Source: Perkinsus olseni
Taxonomy: Eukaryota > Perkinsozoa > Perkinsida > Perkinsidae
NCBI GenBank assembly: GCA_013115135.1
Contig: JABANP010000406.1
Span: forward strand, 1-49,850
Reading direction: 5' to 3'
Length of the DNA: 49,850 bases
Part shown: piece after piece, positions 20,274-29,916 of the stretch
Numbering within the stretch: position 1 is the stretch's first letter
Layout of the letters: each line of letters begins with the position of its first letter
The notes under the pieces: model-generated
Seen by the model: only the letters and a program-made list of their open reading frames with translations
What the model was told of the DNA's origin: nothing
Database searches by the model: none
Position numbers and translations under genes: made by a program

Positions 20274-21310
20274 AATACACCCCTGTGGCCATTGAGAACT
20301 AGACGACGTGCCGTTTCACAGAAACATGATGCCATCGTAACAGCAGAACTCATTTGCCCTTGATAATTTGACGATATGCTAAGGTAAGCCTCTCCCGCAT
20401 ATTCTGATCTATGTGTGGCCCCGGGCCCGCTCGATGCATCTCGACATGTTTGACCAACTAAAAGCACCGCCGTGGGGCAAGGAAGCCGGAAGCAGTCCGC
20501 TACTACCTGAAGGCTCCGGTACCAGCCTAGGCCTGAGTTCCGCTTAACTTCCATTCGGAACTGCTTCTTCACATCCAGTAGCATCCCCTGCTGTTCCTCT
20601 AACCTCCGCTGGGCTACTCCCGCCCGCCGCGCCTCGATACGAGCTTGCCTAGAGGCTTTCTGTCCACAAAGCAACAGTGTGGACAAGCGACAACATCAAC
20701 ATACCACCAACAGCATGGAAAGTTCGAGAAAATTCACGTTGTGGTGAAATTATATTCTGGGTATTCTTAACGTTCGAGGGCAACGCTAGATTCCCCTGCG
20801 TTGAAGCGAGAGATCGCACGACGTACGGGCTGCTATTGCTACTAAGAATGAGACCTTCACTACCTTCCTCGTCCCGAAAACCCGTATCGGTTTGACCTTG
20901 AAGTACGAGGCGGCAGTTCGGATGGACCCCACCGGTCGCCACAGCAGCCCTCCCGAAAAATACGCTTGCCAACCACCGAGACTTTGCAATAACATCACCA
21001 ATGCCCAGCAACTGTAAGATCTACGTTCCTCTCCGAAGAACGGAAACACCCACCCCTCAAAGCGTGAATTAAACACTAGGCAACACAGTAGCTTCCTTTC
21101 TCAAATCGACAAGGGTCTCATTATTATCCACATGACATGAGAAGTCTATTGAACGACGAGCCAAGTTGGCCCACGGCACCCTCCCGCTACGCCTCGGCGA
21201 GGGTTTCGGTATCGCTGACATCATACCACTTGTGAAAGTGCCATCCACCATAGTATCTGCAATGAAGCGAAAACAAATCGGAGGAGCTTCTCGCATGCTA
21301 TGATCCCGGC
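20274..21310. other. Upstream of PIEZO, unresolved
   Basis: Several minus-strand frames overlap here. One includes a helical, basic stretch (ARIEARRAGVAQRRLEEQQG at about 20.6 kb) and might be a 5' exon of PIEZO or the end of a small gene, but I could not join it in phase. Otherwise it is 3' flank of the membrane-protein gene that stops at 21311. Confidence 0.3.
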
Positions 21311-22733
21311 CTACTTCACCATCATGATCATAACGCCGATATAGCTGACGAAGGATACAAGAAGGTAGGTAGCAGATCCCAACACCCGCCACTGAGCCGC
21401 GCCATACCAAGGGGAGCCGTACTCTCGGAAAAAGTCCGTGAAGCCTGAAATGACAATTCAACGACCCATCGTCGCCATAGAGGAGAGAGGCTGAAAAGCC
21501 GTGCTTACTTTGAAAGCAGCCGCAAAGTACCGCAGAGGGTTGAATAGCCGCTAAGCCGAAGCCGAGGCTCTCATTGACACATGCCTCGCATTTGCCCGAT
21601 GGACGCTTCAACTTCCCGTGTAGTAGCCCTGTGCTGCCACAGACTTCGTTGAGAGACTTCTCAACCATCGCCGCGTCGACTTGGCCAGTGGATCCAGCCT
21701 TCACCACCGACGTGCAAAATATCTACGAGAGCGAATACTGAAGGGCCAGAGAGTAAGAGAATACTTACGTCTTGCCCGAGTGAGACGTCGCCCGAGCAGG
21801 CGGAATTGAGGGTATTGCCGGTACCAAGTTGGCAGGCAAATTCATTCCACATACAATTGAACTCCTTAGCGGAAGCACCGGGGTCCTTGAAAGTGAAGGA
21901 AGGGTTAGCGTCCATGTAGTCGCTAAGCTCAACTTGCTTGAAGGTAACTGATCGAGAAGCGGCAGGCATTAAACTGGTGGGGTATCGGAGTCCCAGCTCA
22001 CAGAGATTGTCGATAGCAACGCCTGTGCTGAACATGAGGCAGAAGGTGGCGACTTGGGTCAAGAACGATAGGAGCGCGAAAAACAAGAAAAGCGTTTTCC
22101 AAGTGTTGTAACTGGACTTAACCGCCTTGGTGAAGATCCCTGAACAACGAGGGGGAATCAGCCGAGTAACAGACGATCATGCTCACCAAGAGACACTATG
22201 GCTAAGCCTGCGGCGATCCACGAGCATATCTGGACGGCTAGTATGCGAACGCTGTCTGCTGATGTGCCGAACTCCTGAGAAAAGCTCACGATTTTCGAGC
22301 CAGGAGGATCTTGGAAGTGGAAGAAAATTGGGACGAAGAGGCCTCAGGGAAGCAGCGGTGATCGGTTCACCTTCAATTCACTGGAAGTTGCACCAGAGAG
22401 AGGATGGGTAATCGAGAGGATCGCACTGGAAATGTTGATGGCGATGCCGAGCAGCAACGATGTGACCTGATGATGGTACGCTTAGTGATGGCGCTACTCC
22501 GTTACTCAGAGCAATAGCGCGACAAACGAACGGATATGCCATCAGCCAGTTCGAGCGTTCGACCGGCTGACGGTAGTCGTTCGCAAACGACTTAACATTA
22601 ATTCCGATGTTCGGCGATAGTTCATTAACTGAGCTTGATAGAGTACTACCATCATCCATCCGACAACGCCTTGAAGCCAGCACCGGCTGTGAAGGTCTGG
22701 GGCATCGGCCAGCTTAAGGCTGGCTGTATCCAT
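21311..22733 (-). CDS. Multipass membrane protein with Cys-containing loop, multi-exon
   Basis: ATG at 22733 (MDTASLKLADAPDLHSRCW). Exons rebuilt by phase: the N-terminus to GWMM, then PVERSNWLMAYPF, then VTSLLLGIAINISSAILSI (TM1), then RILAVQICSWIAAGLAIVSL (TM2), then GIFTKAVKSSYNTWKTLFLF with TM3 ending FLTQVATFCLMFSTGVAI. A long loop follows with spaced cysteines (NLCELGL, FNCMWNEFACQLG, NSACSGDV, KCEACVNE), and the last exon has SATYLLVSFVSYIGVMIMMV (TM4) and ends in K plus stop at 21311. Four helices with a large Cys-containing loop between TM3 and TM4 recall tetraspan proteins, but I see no CCG motif and do not assign a family. Its first codon faces acetate kinase across the 480-bp divergent gap. 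The junction between the second and third helices has two equally good splice solutions. Confidence 0.65.
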
Positions 22734-23213
22734 GGCGGGAAAAGAGGCCTATTGTAACCTAGCGGCTGATCGTGAATGCGCCAGTTTCAAAAGAGTTGAG
22801 GAGATGCAAGATTGCAAGAGTAATCTTCTTGACATGTCGCGCGCCACGAAATTCCTTGGAACGCTAACTTTACTGTGTCGAATGAGAAACAGCATCCATC
22901 GCTGAGCTAGCGCAGCTCCTCGAACACTAGCAGTGCGCGGATGATGACGAGAGGGTTTCTTCTAGCGGTCAGTGGTCTTGACAGATCATCAGAAGTTGTG
23001 CGCTCTTTCACAGCTGTCGGGGTTGTCGCTGAGGAAGACGTTCCTCGGGAGAGGAACGTCGGGAAGGTTTTGAGATGAGGATTTGCTAGTCCAGTGCGGA
23101 TCTTCACCTTGCTAAGCCGAGGCGCGTTGTGTAGTTACGTTACCTCGGAGAAAGTGTAAATTGGGGAGCTTCGCAAATTCAGTCTTTTCCTGTGTAGTTT
23201 TGGTCTTATCATC
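22734..23213. promoter_or_regulatory. Divergent intergenic region / strand-switch
   Basis: This 480-bp gap separates the start of a minus-strand membrane-protein gene from the start of plus-strand acetate kinase, and it is where gene direction flips for the whole window. It must contain 5' UTRs and promoters for both sides. A short inverted match, gaagacgttcctcgggagag next to gaacgtc, lies near 23035-23065. I see no TATA-like element that I would defend. Confidence 0.5.
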
Positions 23214-24521
23214 ATGTTGTCATCTTCGGTGGGTATTCGCACGAGCCAGCTGGCTCCTATGGGAGTCAGGTTCTTCGCCAGCAAGGCCCCCAAGCTGGTC
23301 CTCACTCTGAACTGCGGTTCTAGCTCTATCAAGTACCAGCTCCTCGATATGAACTCCGAGGACTGCAAAGTGAAGGGCCTTATCGATTCCATTGGTACCG
23401 AGAACTGCAAGCTTCGCTTTGACGCCGAGAGCCCGAACGAGAGAGTTGAGCAGATCCCCAACATGTCCTATGAGGACGCCATGACCTCCGTTATCGAGGA
23501 TATCAAGTCAAAGCCCGAGGTCAAGGACGAGGGCATCACTGGTGTCGGCCATCGTGTCGTCCATGGTGGTCCGAAGCTCACAAAGCCCACTCTTGTTACC
23601 CCTGAGGTCCTGCAGGAGATCAAAAACTGCATCAAGCTTGCTCCTCTTCACAACCCTGCCAACGCTGAGGGTATCGAAATCGCTGCCAAGATACTCGGCC
23701 CCGACGTCCCTCATGTCGCTTGCTTCGATACTGCCTTCCATTCAACTATCCCGGAGTACGCGAACACCTACGCCATCCCGTACGACATCTCCAAGAAGCT
23801 TCAGTTGAAGAAGTACGGTTTCCATGGCATTTCCCATCAGTTCGTGTCGCTGAAGGCAGCCCAGCAGCTTCATCTCGACCCTAGCCGCTCCAACTTCATT
23901 GTTGCCCATCTCGGTAGTGGCTGCAGTGCTACTGCCGTCCACAACGGCAAGTCCGTCGATACTACCATGGGTATGACTCCCATGGACGGTCTCGTCATGG
24001 GCACTCGCGCCGGCAACCTCGACCCCGGTGTAGAGCAGTATCTTTGCGAGCAGCTCAACCTCTCCATTGAGGAGGTCACCAACATCCTCAACAAGAAATC
24101 TGGCCTTCTCGGAGTCAGTGGCATCTCCAACGATATGCGTGTGCTCATCGAGACTTCTGAGGATGAGTCTGCTGATCCGGAGACCCGTCGTCGCGCTCAG
24201 TTGGCTATTGATATGTTCGTCTATCGCCTTAGTCGTTACATCGCCTCATTGATGGTCTCTGCCAGTTCCCGTTTGGATGCCTTGGTCTTCACTGGTGGCA
24301 TTGGTGAGAACTCTGCCTTCATCCGTTCTCGTGTGATGCAATCTCTCAAGTTCATGAGGTTCTTCGAGAACCCCAAGTACAACGCTGTCAACGGTGCCAA
24401 CACCAACGGTATCATCACTGAGCTCGACAGCCCCACTCTCGGTATGGTTATTCAGACCAACGAAGAGCTCCAGATCGCCAGAGAGGTGTTGCAGGTTCTC
24501 AAGGCCGTTGCGAAGAACTAA
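23214..24521 (+). CDS. ackA: Acetate kinase, probably organelle-targeted
   Basis: Single-exon gene, 435 aa, ATG at 23214. The enzyme interconverts acetyl phosphate plus ADP and acetate plus ATP. All family motifs are present: LNCGSSSIKYQL (N33, S36-S38, K40), GHRVVHGG (R114), FDTAFH (D172), YGFHGISH (H204), HLGSGCSA (H232), GTRAGNLDPG (R265), FTGGIGENS (359-367) and TNEELQIARE (415-424). About 26 residues precede the bacterial-type start; they are rich in Ser, Arg and hydrophobics with no acidic residues (MLSSSVGIRTSQLAPMGVRF), which fits a mitochondrial-type presequence (inference). Codon use is strongly biased towards C-ending codons, suggesting high expression. No phosphotransacetylase or phosphoketolase gene lies in the window, so the acetyl-phosphate source is not shown here. 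The bacterial-type enzyme is patchily distributed in eukaryotes. Confidence 0.97.
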   Translation: MLSSSVGIRTSQLAPMGVRFFASKAPKLVLTLNCGSSSIKYQLLDMNSEDCKVKGLIDSIGTENCKLRFDAESPNERVEQIPNMSYEDAMTSVIEDIKSKPEVKDEGITGVGHRVVHGGPKLTKPTLVTPEVLQEIKNCIKLAPLHNPANAEGIEIAAKILGPDVPHVACFDTAFHSTIPEYANTYAIPYDISKKLQLKKYGFHGISHQFVSLKAAQQLHLDPSRSNFIVAHLGSGCSATAVHNGKSVDTTMGMTPMDGLVMGTRAGNLDPGVEQYLCEQLNLSIEEVTNILNKKSGLLGVSGISNDMRVLIETSEDESADPETRRRAQLAIDMFVYRLSRYIASLMVSASSRLDALVFTGGIGENSAFIRSRVMQSLKFMRFFENPKYNAVNGANTNGIITELDSPTLGMVIQTNEELQIAREVLQVLKAVAKN

Positions 24522-25080
24522 ATCTGACGGGCTTCTTTACCATTTCGCTGCCTTGAGAATTTTCTTCACTAGGTTGCATACTTGGCAATTCCAGTGCTCA
24601 CAGCTCCGCATCTGATGGGGGTGAGAGTGGCCGTGTGATGGCTCACTAGTTGTGCAGCATCGTCCTATATAGAATTGTGCGATCAGTGCCTATTGTTCAG
24701 TTTCACCAATTGTCATTTTGCAGTGTTGGAGTAAATAGAAGGGTGGTTCGTATACCGGGTTTTCTGCTACCGAGGGAGAATCTTGCTTGCTAGCTTGCTG
24801 TGGTGTCTGAGCTTTTGGGCCGGGTATCTGCTCTTGGTTCTTGCCGACGCACAGGGTTTAGCTATAAGCGAGTTATTCCGATGGAGTTTGCTTGCATTCT
24901 TCTCTTTGCTCTCGCCCGCTCGATGGTCGTGTCATCTGGGCTCCAGAGTAACAAGGTGTGCTGCTCTCCCCATCGCGTGGTGCTCTCCCATTGCCCATCT
25001 CGGCGACTCGTTTGCGGTAGAGCAGCGGAACGCCGGACTCGGGTAGGGTTGGTACTGTGCTATAATTTCAGCGAGGATTC
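24522..25080. other. 3' flank of acetate kinase and 5' region of PUS7
   Basis: T-rich 3' UTR-like sequence follows the stop. From about 24.78 kb two overlapping frames (one beginning MLASLLWCLSFWAGYLLLVL) could encode a leader exon of PUS7 or be chance. I could not splice either into the first certain PUS7 exon. Confidence 0.3.
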
Positions 25081-27999
25081 CCACCCAGTGGGATCTAGTG
25101 TTCGGCTTTCAGGCGACATCTGATGCAGCGGTGTCTGCTGCAAACGGCAGTCGAGTGCCCGAAGCCAGAGGGCCGAAATTCACTAAGTTTTCTAACAGAG
25201 TTGGTGTGGAAGAGTTCATCGATCCGCTTCATATTGGAGGGGTCATGAAGGCTCGGGTACTGTGAAATTTTCTCGCATCGTGAAGGCAGCGGGAACGTCT
25301 CTCTTTGTGTAGTTTATTGACTGGGAGGTGAGAGAAGTTGGTATGGACGGCAGAGTCGCCAGGATGCCAGAGGATGAGACACCGGAATGGTGGGGTGCTT
25401 CGGAACCGGCTGAGAAGGAATCAGTGGGGACGGAATCTCGAGAAGCCAACGCCTACCATTGTGGGAATGACGGTGTTGATCAAACCGAGTTGTATCGGAG
25501 GGCTTATGAGGACGGGTGATATCCTTTACGATGCGGGGCTCACGGGACGGGCAGTTTCAGATACCTGCTTGGAGATAATGCTGCTGAGTTCGTCCGAGGG
25601 AAATGCGGGGCGGGGGCCCTCGAGAATATAGTCAAATTCAGCAACTTTACACAAAAGGTCGTGTCGGGGAAGCGATGGTGGCGATAGTCTGGCGTCCTGT
25701 TCTCGAAACTGTAGAAATCGGCCCGGTCAGGGTGCTGTTCTGGCGCTCGGGGGTGCAGTACCGGAGAATATTTGGAAGGCTTATCCTTCAGGCTACGAAA
25801 GAGTCTGGTAGCACAGATCATCGGCGTCGGCTATTCGAGTGGAAGTTTGACGGTGGCGTGGAGGCCATGGCTGCTGCGTACAAGATACGCGGTGCAATCG
25901 CAGGCTTGCTGAGAGAGGTAGTTGTCATTGGTGATGGCTGAGGGGACAACGAGGTGGTTCAGTCCCTCGCAGTGGTTCCACTCAAGCTGCTATCGGATAA
26001 GGTTATCTACTATGCCGCTGTGAATGCCGAGAGAAATCAGTTCCTCCTGAGCTGCATGGATCAGTGGGAGGCGGCTCGAGTCCTTTACTTCTTTGGTGCC
26101 GGGTAGTATTGTTTTGGGATTCCCACAGTGTAGTGCAGTCGCTGTTCCCGACAGGTACTCTTCGGGAACGCTGTTGGTTCATCTGGGAAGGTCGAAGGCA
26201 TCCAGCGAGGGACGGCAGTTAATTTCCAAGTTGAGGAGAGAGTTCTCGTCCTACTTCCCGGATGTGCGGGTTGACGTCCACGAACGGGAAACTGAGTCGA
26301 GTGTAATAGCGTCTTGGGTGGCAACGGTGTGAGGGCTACGTGTTGGCAGGGAGCAGTAGTGGAGCTCAGCTGGTCGAGAAAATACTCGCCCGTCGGACTG
26401 TACAAGGGAAGTCGGTGGAAGTTTGTTCTGGTCAAGGCTGGATGGGATACGACAGCGATACAGCGAGCCATCGAGCGGAGACTCGACCTTCCGAAGGATA
26501 CCATGCACTTTGCGGGTGTTAAGGACAAGTTCGGAGTTACCTATCAGTAGACAGAGGCTTCGATCCGGCCGACCATCTCGGCTTGAGCGTGTAAGTGCAG
26601 GTTCGCCACTCTGCCCGTCACACATAGTGAGCGGCAGCTACGGGAAGCCGTGGACAGCGTCAATGCGAGGATGCGGAGTAGAGACATGTTCGTCAAAGTG
26701 AGCGGTTTTGAGAGAGAATACGTCGAAGGGAGTACGACGGAGCTGCGTCACGGCATGCTCTCTGGGTGAGTATCATTCCTGGTGTGTGGTACTCAAGGCG
26801 TAGTACAGGAATTTCTTCCGGCTGCGAGTTCGAGATGTCGAGGAAGGGTCTGCTGAGAAGCTCCGGGCCTCTAAGTTAGCAGAGACCGGCTTCATCAACT
26901 ACTATGGTTTGCAAAGGTTTGGCATTAATCCCCATCACGACGAGTCTAGGCACAGCAATGTAGTAAACTTGGCTGCCTTCTTCGCCACCTGTTCTATAAG
27001 GTCGACATTGGGGCTGCCTTGGTGTCGGGCGATTACGAGAGGGCTGCAAGGCTCATACTCACTCCCGCAGCCAGTGAAGGAAGAGATGTTGCCGAGGTAC
27101 AACCCTCAGCACTTCGGCGCCAGGCCTCGAGTGATGGAGATACAGGTCCTCCGGGAGTGGCAGGTCACCGGAGACTCGTCTGTGGCTGTTGGGGAACTCC
27201 AGATGATCCGTTCACGAGACCGAGACGTTGAGATGTAGGGACCCCAGGACAGGCGGTGAGACAGCAGTGATGGCAGGTGGTCGAGAATGATGAGTGCGAT
27301 TGCCACGCAGCCTAGTACTGACGGTTACAGACGATCCCTTCGAACAGGAGTACCGCGAAGCATACTACAGATACACTTCTTGGCGTATCAGTCTTGTCTT
27401 TGGAACCGGATGGCCTCCAGGTATACTCTGCTGTGAAAATGGGAGCTTCTGATTGATGCTAGCTCAGGAGGATTCGAGAATGTGGCCTGGAGGTTGTCCC
27501 GGGTGATGTGGTACGGTGCAAGGAGAAGGAGGACATCACCGTCGTTGATTCTTCAAGGGAGCGGTAGCGTCTTCTTCTGAAAATCTCAGAAGGCCCTCAT
27601 CGCGTAGATACAGCATAGATGACGTCCTAGTTCCGACATGGGGCAGCCAGTTGGAGGACAGAGACAAGCTACTCAAGCTGGGCATCAACACTCGGCACGT
27701 GTAAGCGCTGGTGAAGGTTTTGGTTAGAGATGGTACAGCTCGGGCGTGGCCTCAGATACGCGGAGCTTCTCAGGGACTCGGTTTCTCGTGGTGAAGCGTC
27801 GGATAGTATCCTCAAAGGGGATCTCGATCTTGACTTTTCTCGCAGTCTGGGCGTTCGGGCGCGACTGCCGAGTATCCCCAGACGGCTGGTAGCGAAACCA
27901 CAGGCACTCAAGTGCTGGGAGGAGGTAGAGGAAGAGAAGCGGAATCTGATCCTAGAGGTAGACCTCCTGGGCTCGAGAAGGGTTAAGGTTTGCTCTTGA
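25081..27999 (+). CDS. PUS7: Pseudouridine synthase PUS7 (TruD family), many exons
   Basis: TruD-family enzyme of tRNA and mRNA. First secure exon ends KFSNRVGVEEFIDPLHIGG, then VMKAR at 25256. A 56-nt intron (25257-25312) joins it to FIDWEVREVGMDGRV, the family's RYSDFxVNEIxxDGR block. A long, weakly conserved segment follows (to ~26.3 kb, including LISKLRREFSSYFPDV). The catalytic exon has WKFVLVKAGWDTTAI and FAGVKDKFGVTYQ with the catalytic Asp. A 54-nt intron (26547-26600), an exon ending at 26765 and a 43-nt intron (26766-26808) lead to GNFFRLRVRD and GFINYYGLQRFG. A 41-nt intron (26960-27000) leads to VDIGAALVSGDYERAARLIL. Later exons carry VLREWQVTGDSSVAV, VVPGDVV, DDVLVPTWGSQ, RRLVAKPQALKCW and LILEVDLLGS. 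The splice near 27.10 kb and both termini are unresolved; start and end are approximate. Confidence 0.85.
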
Positions 28000-29259
28000 T
28001 GGTATCACGCTTATCGGATCGTATTTTTCAAACTCATGTGAGGGCGCATTCAATAGTTCCTGTGCCCTCAGTTCTTCTTACCCCGGGGATGCTACGCGAT
28101 GATGCTGCTACGTGAGATCATGGAGGAGGGGTATGCCCCATGCTGATCGGCCCCTTTCTCATTCAAGTGTGTTCGACTGCCCTCGATCGTAGGGCATCTC
28201 CATATCTGAGCATGTTTCGGTCATCCGTTTCTTCTCTAATCTGCTGTAGTTGCGGCTTGGTAGGTGGACGGGCTTTGGGGCAAGCGGTTATTCTACGTCG
28301 TGAATTCCTTCGTGTGGTCATCGAAGGATTTCTCGTGCCTATTGGTCGTCATTTATTCTACATGATACCCACCTTTCGTAACGAGAGTCTCACTGGTCTA
28401 TGGCCTTCAGTGCAGCATTGCAGTCAGTCTAAGGTTTTGATCGGGACTTGAGGGCTAGCGAGAGTGCCTGCACACGGCTAGAGACTTGAGGGCTAGCGAG
28501 AGTGCCTGCACACGGCTAGTAGTCCAACCAGGATTATTCGTAACTCGACTCCGCCTGAGATCATTGCCATCGTTTTGAATCCTTGTAGTGTCCCAATCTT
28601 CTGCACGGTGGACCTGAGACTGTCAGCTGGAGAGGTATGGGCTTCTTGACGAGTGCAGCAAGGTACGTGAGGCCGCAGATTATTATCAGCTGCGTCTCGC
28701 CCACGGCACGTTCTGATTGAGAAGTAATGGGCTCGCCGGATCCGTAATGGCCACCACGTATGCCTTTGGCCCTCCAGCATCGTCTCAGTCGGTGATAAAG
28801 ATTCTGCATCGTTGAAGTTAAGGGTCCGGTTTGACTGCAGATTTGACGACACTGATAATCATCGGACTCTCGAATCGCCGTTGCGCTAGCCATATCTCTC
28901 TTACCTGACCTTGAGCCACTATGGGGACTCCCCATTGGGGAGAGGCTTTTCCTGAGATAAGTGGAGCGTGCTGGACGGCCGCACAAGGCGAGCGAAGTTC
29001 CGCCCTATATTTCAGTGTCTCCTTTACCTTCTCTCTGAGAAAAAGAGGCCTAAGACTTCACGTATCATTCTCTTAATGAAGAGATACATTGCCTCAGCTC
29101 AAGCGAACGCATCGCATGGTAGCGGGCCATCGGAATAACGCTCGGCCTGTCGATCTAGGATCCGGTGACGCCCAGTCGCTGGTGTGACGCCGTGCAGCTG
29201 TGGTGACGCCTGTGCGCGCGGTGCTATTCACCCCCTCACACATTTGCTTTCCCTTAGAC
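28000..29259. other. Intergenic after PUS7
   Basis: No supported gene. A plus-strand frame at 28140-28451 encodes 103 residues without a known motif. A short exact tandem duplication lies at 28445-28519. Upstream of 29260 the sequence has repeated gtgacgc-type triplets that recur before the next family member at ~31.09 kb. Confidence 0.4.
28445..28519. repeat. Two-copy tandem repeat, 38-bp period
   Basis: A 37-bp unit beginning gacttgagggctagcgagag occupies 28445-28481 and is repeated without mismatch at 28483-28519, separated by one base. The unit ends cacacggctag. Perfect identity implies a recent slippage or duplication event in non-coding sequence. Confidence 0.95.
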
Positions 29260-29916
29260 ATGAGCCAACTCGTCTACGAGTATGATCCATCGGATACACC
29301 TTCAGGCTTTCTGCGATGGTCAAACCCGACCACGAGTAAGCCCTCGAGGGCACGGCGGCTCCTGCAAAGTCTCAAAGCTGCGAGTATAATGTTCACCCCG
29401 CGGGATGTGCTTACAGTGGCTCTCGTGTCTGCCTTGGTGTCGGTCTTTTTCATCTGGTACAGTTGGACTCTCCTGACCATTTCATACCGCCTCTCCTCGG
29501 TCTTGGATATCACAATCCAGAGGGTGAGCATGAAGCAGGTTTGGTGTGGTATGATAACGCTCGAGAGGGATACGAACTACTGCGCACGAGGGACCATAGA
29601 TCTGCGCATCCGAAACGGACTATTGACTGACCTCACCATCTTGAGCGCTGAGCTATCGACGTCTGTCCAGTCCATGTCCAGTGCAAATCATCTCGTCGCT
29701 GGTTTCTTGCAAATCGGTGGTGTCGTCGTGAGGAGGATGAGCGATGGTGTCTACACCTTACCGGTAAGTCTTTCATCATTGTCGCATGAAGACCTCTGGC
29801 ACCCCAACGTCAGCCGTTGCGATGCCCAGTTAGACCTGTACGCGCTGGGATACCACTTCGACCGGCTGGATTTTGGTATCCTACAGGTGCCTAACTTTAC
29901 TATTGCTCTTTCGTAA
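29260..29916 (+). CDS. Single-TM protein of the EYDPSDTPSGFLRW family, copy 1
   Basis: 218 aa, one exon. ATG 29260 (MSQLVYEYDPSD) was chosen because it aligns with the start of copy 2; the frame is open 20 codons further up. A short N-terminal segment carries EYDPSDTPSGFLRW and a basic stretch, then one membrane helix (VALVSALVSVFFIWYSWTLL, ~residues 50-74). About 140 residues of mostly beta-type sequence follow: KQVWCGMITLE, CARGTIDLRIRN, AGFLQIGGVVV, MSDGVYTLPV and DFGILQVPNFT. Conserved Cys residues (WCG, YCARG, SRCD) suggest an oxidising compartment. The layout of basic tail, TM and beta domain resembles LEA2/NDR1-like type II membrane proteins, but the similarity is architectural only. 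I do not recognise a named family. It heads a tandem array on the plus strand. Confidence 0.75.
   Translation: MSQLVYEYDPSDTPSGFLRWSNPTTSKPSRARRLLQSLKAASIMFTPRDVLTVALVSALVSVFFIWYSWTLLTISYRLSSVLDITIQRVSMKQVWCGMITLERDTNYCARGTIDLRIRNGLLTDLTILSAELSTSVQSMSSANHLVAGFLQIGGVVVRRMSDGVYTLPVSLSSLSHEDLWHPNVSRCDAQLDLYALGYHFDRLDFGILQVPNFTIALS

Noticed and set aside
20177..20686. Minus-strand 169-codon frame overlapping the PIEZO 5' end
   Set aside because: Most of it lies in another register of PIEZO and flank; only a short helical stretch looks coding and it cannot be joined in phase.
28493..28986. Minus-strand frames of 119 and 141 codons
   Set aside because: Overlapping frames in different registers with arginine/serine-rich shadow composition and no motif; they also run against the direction of all neighbours.
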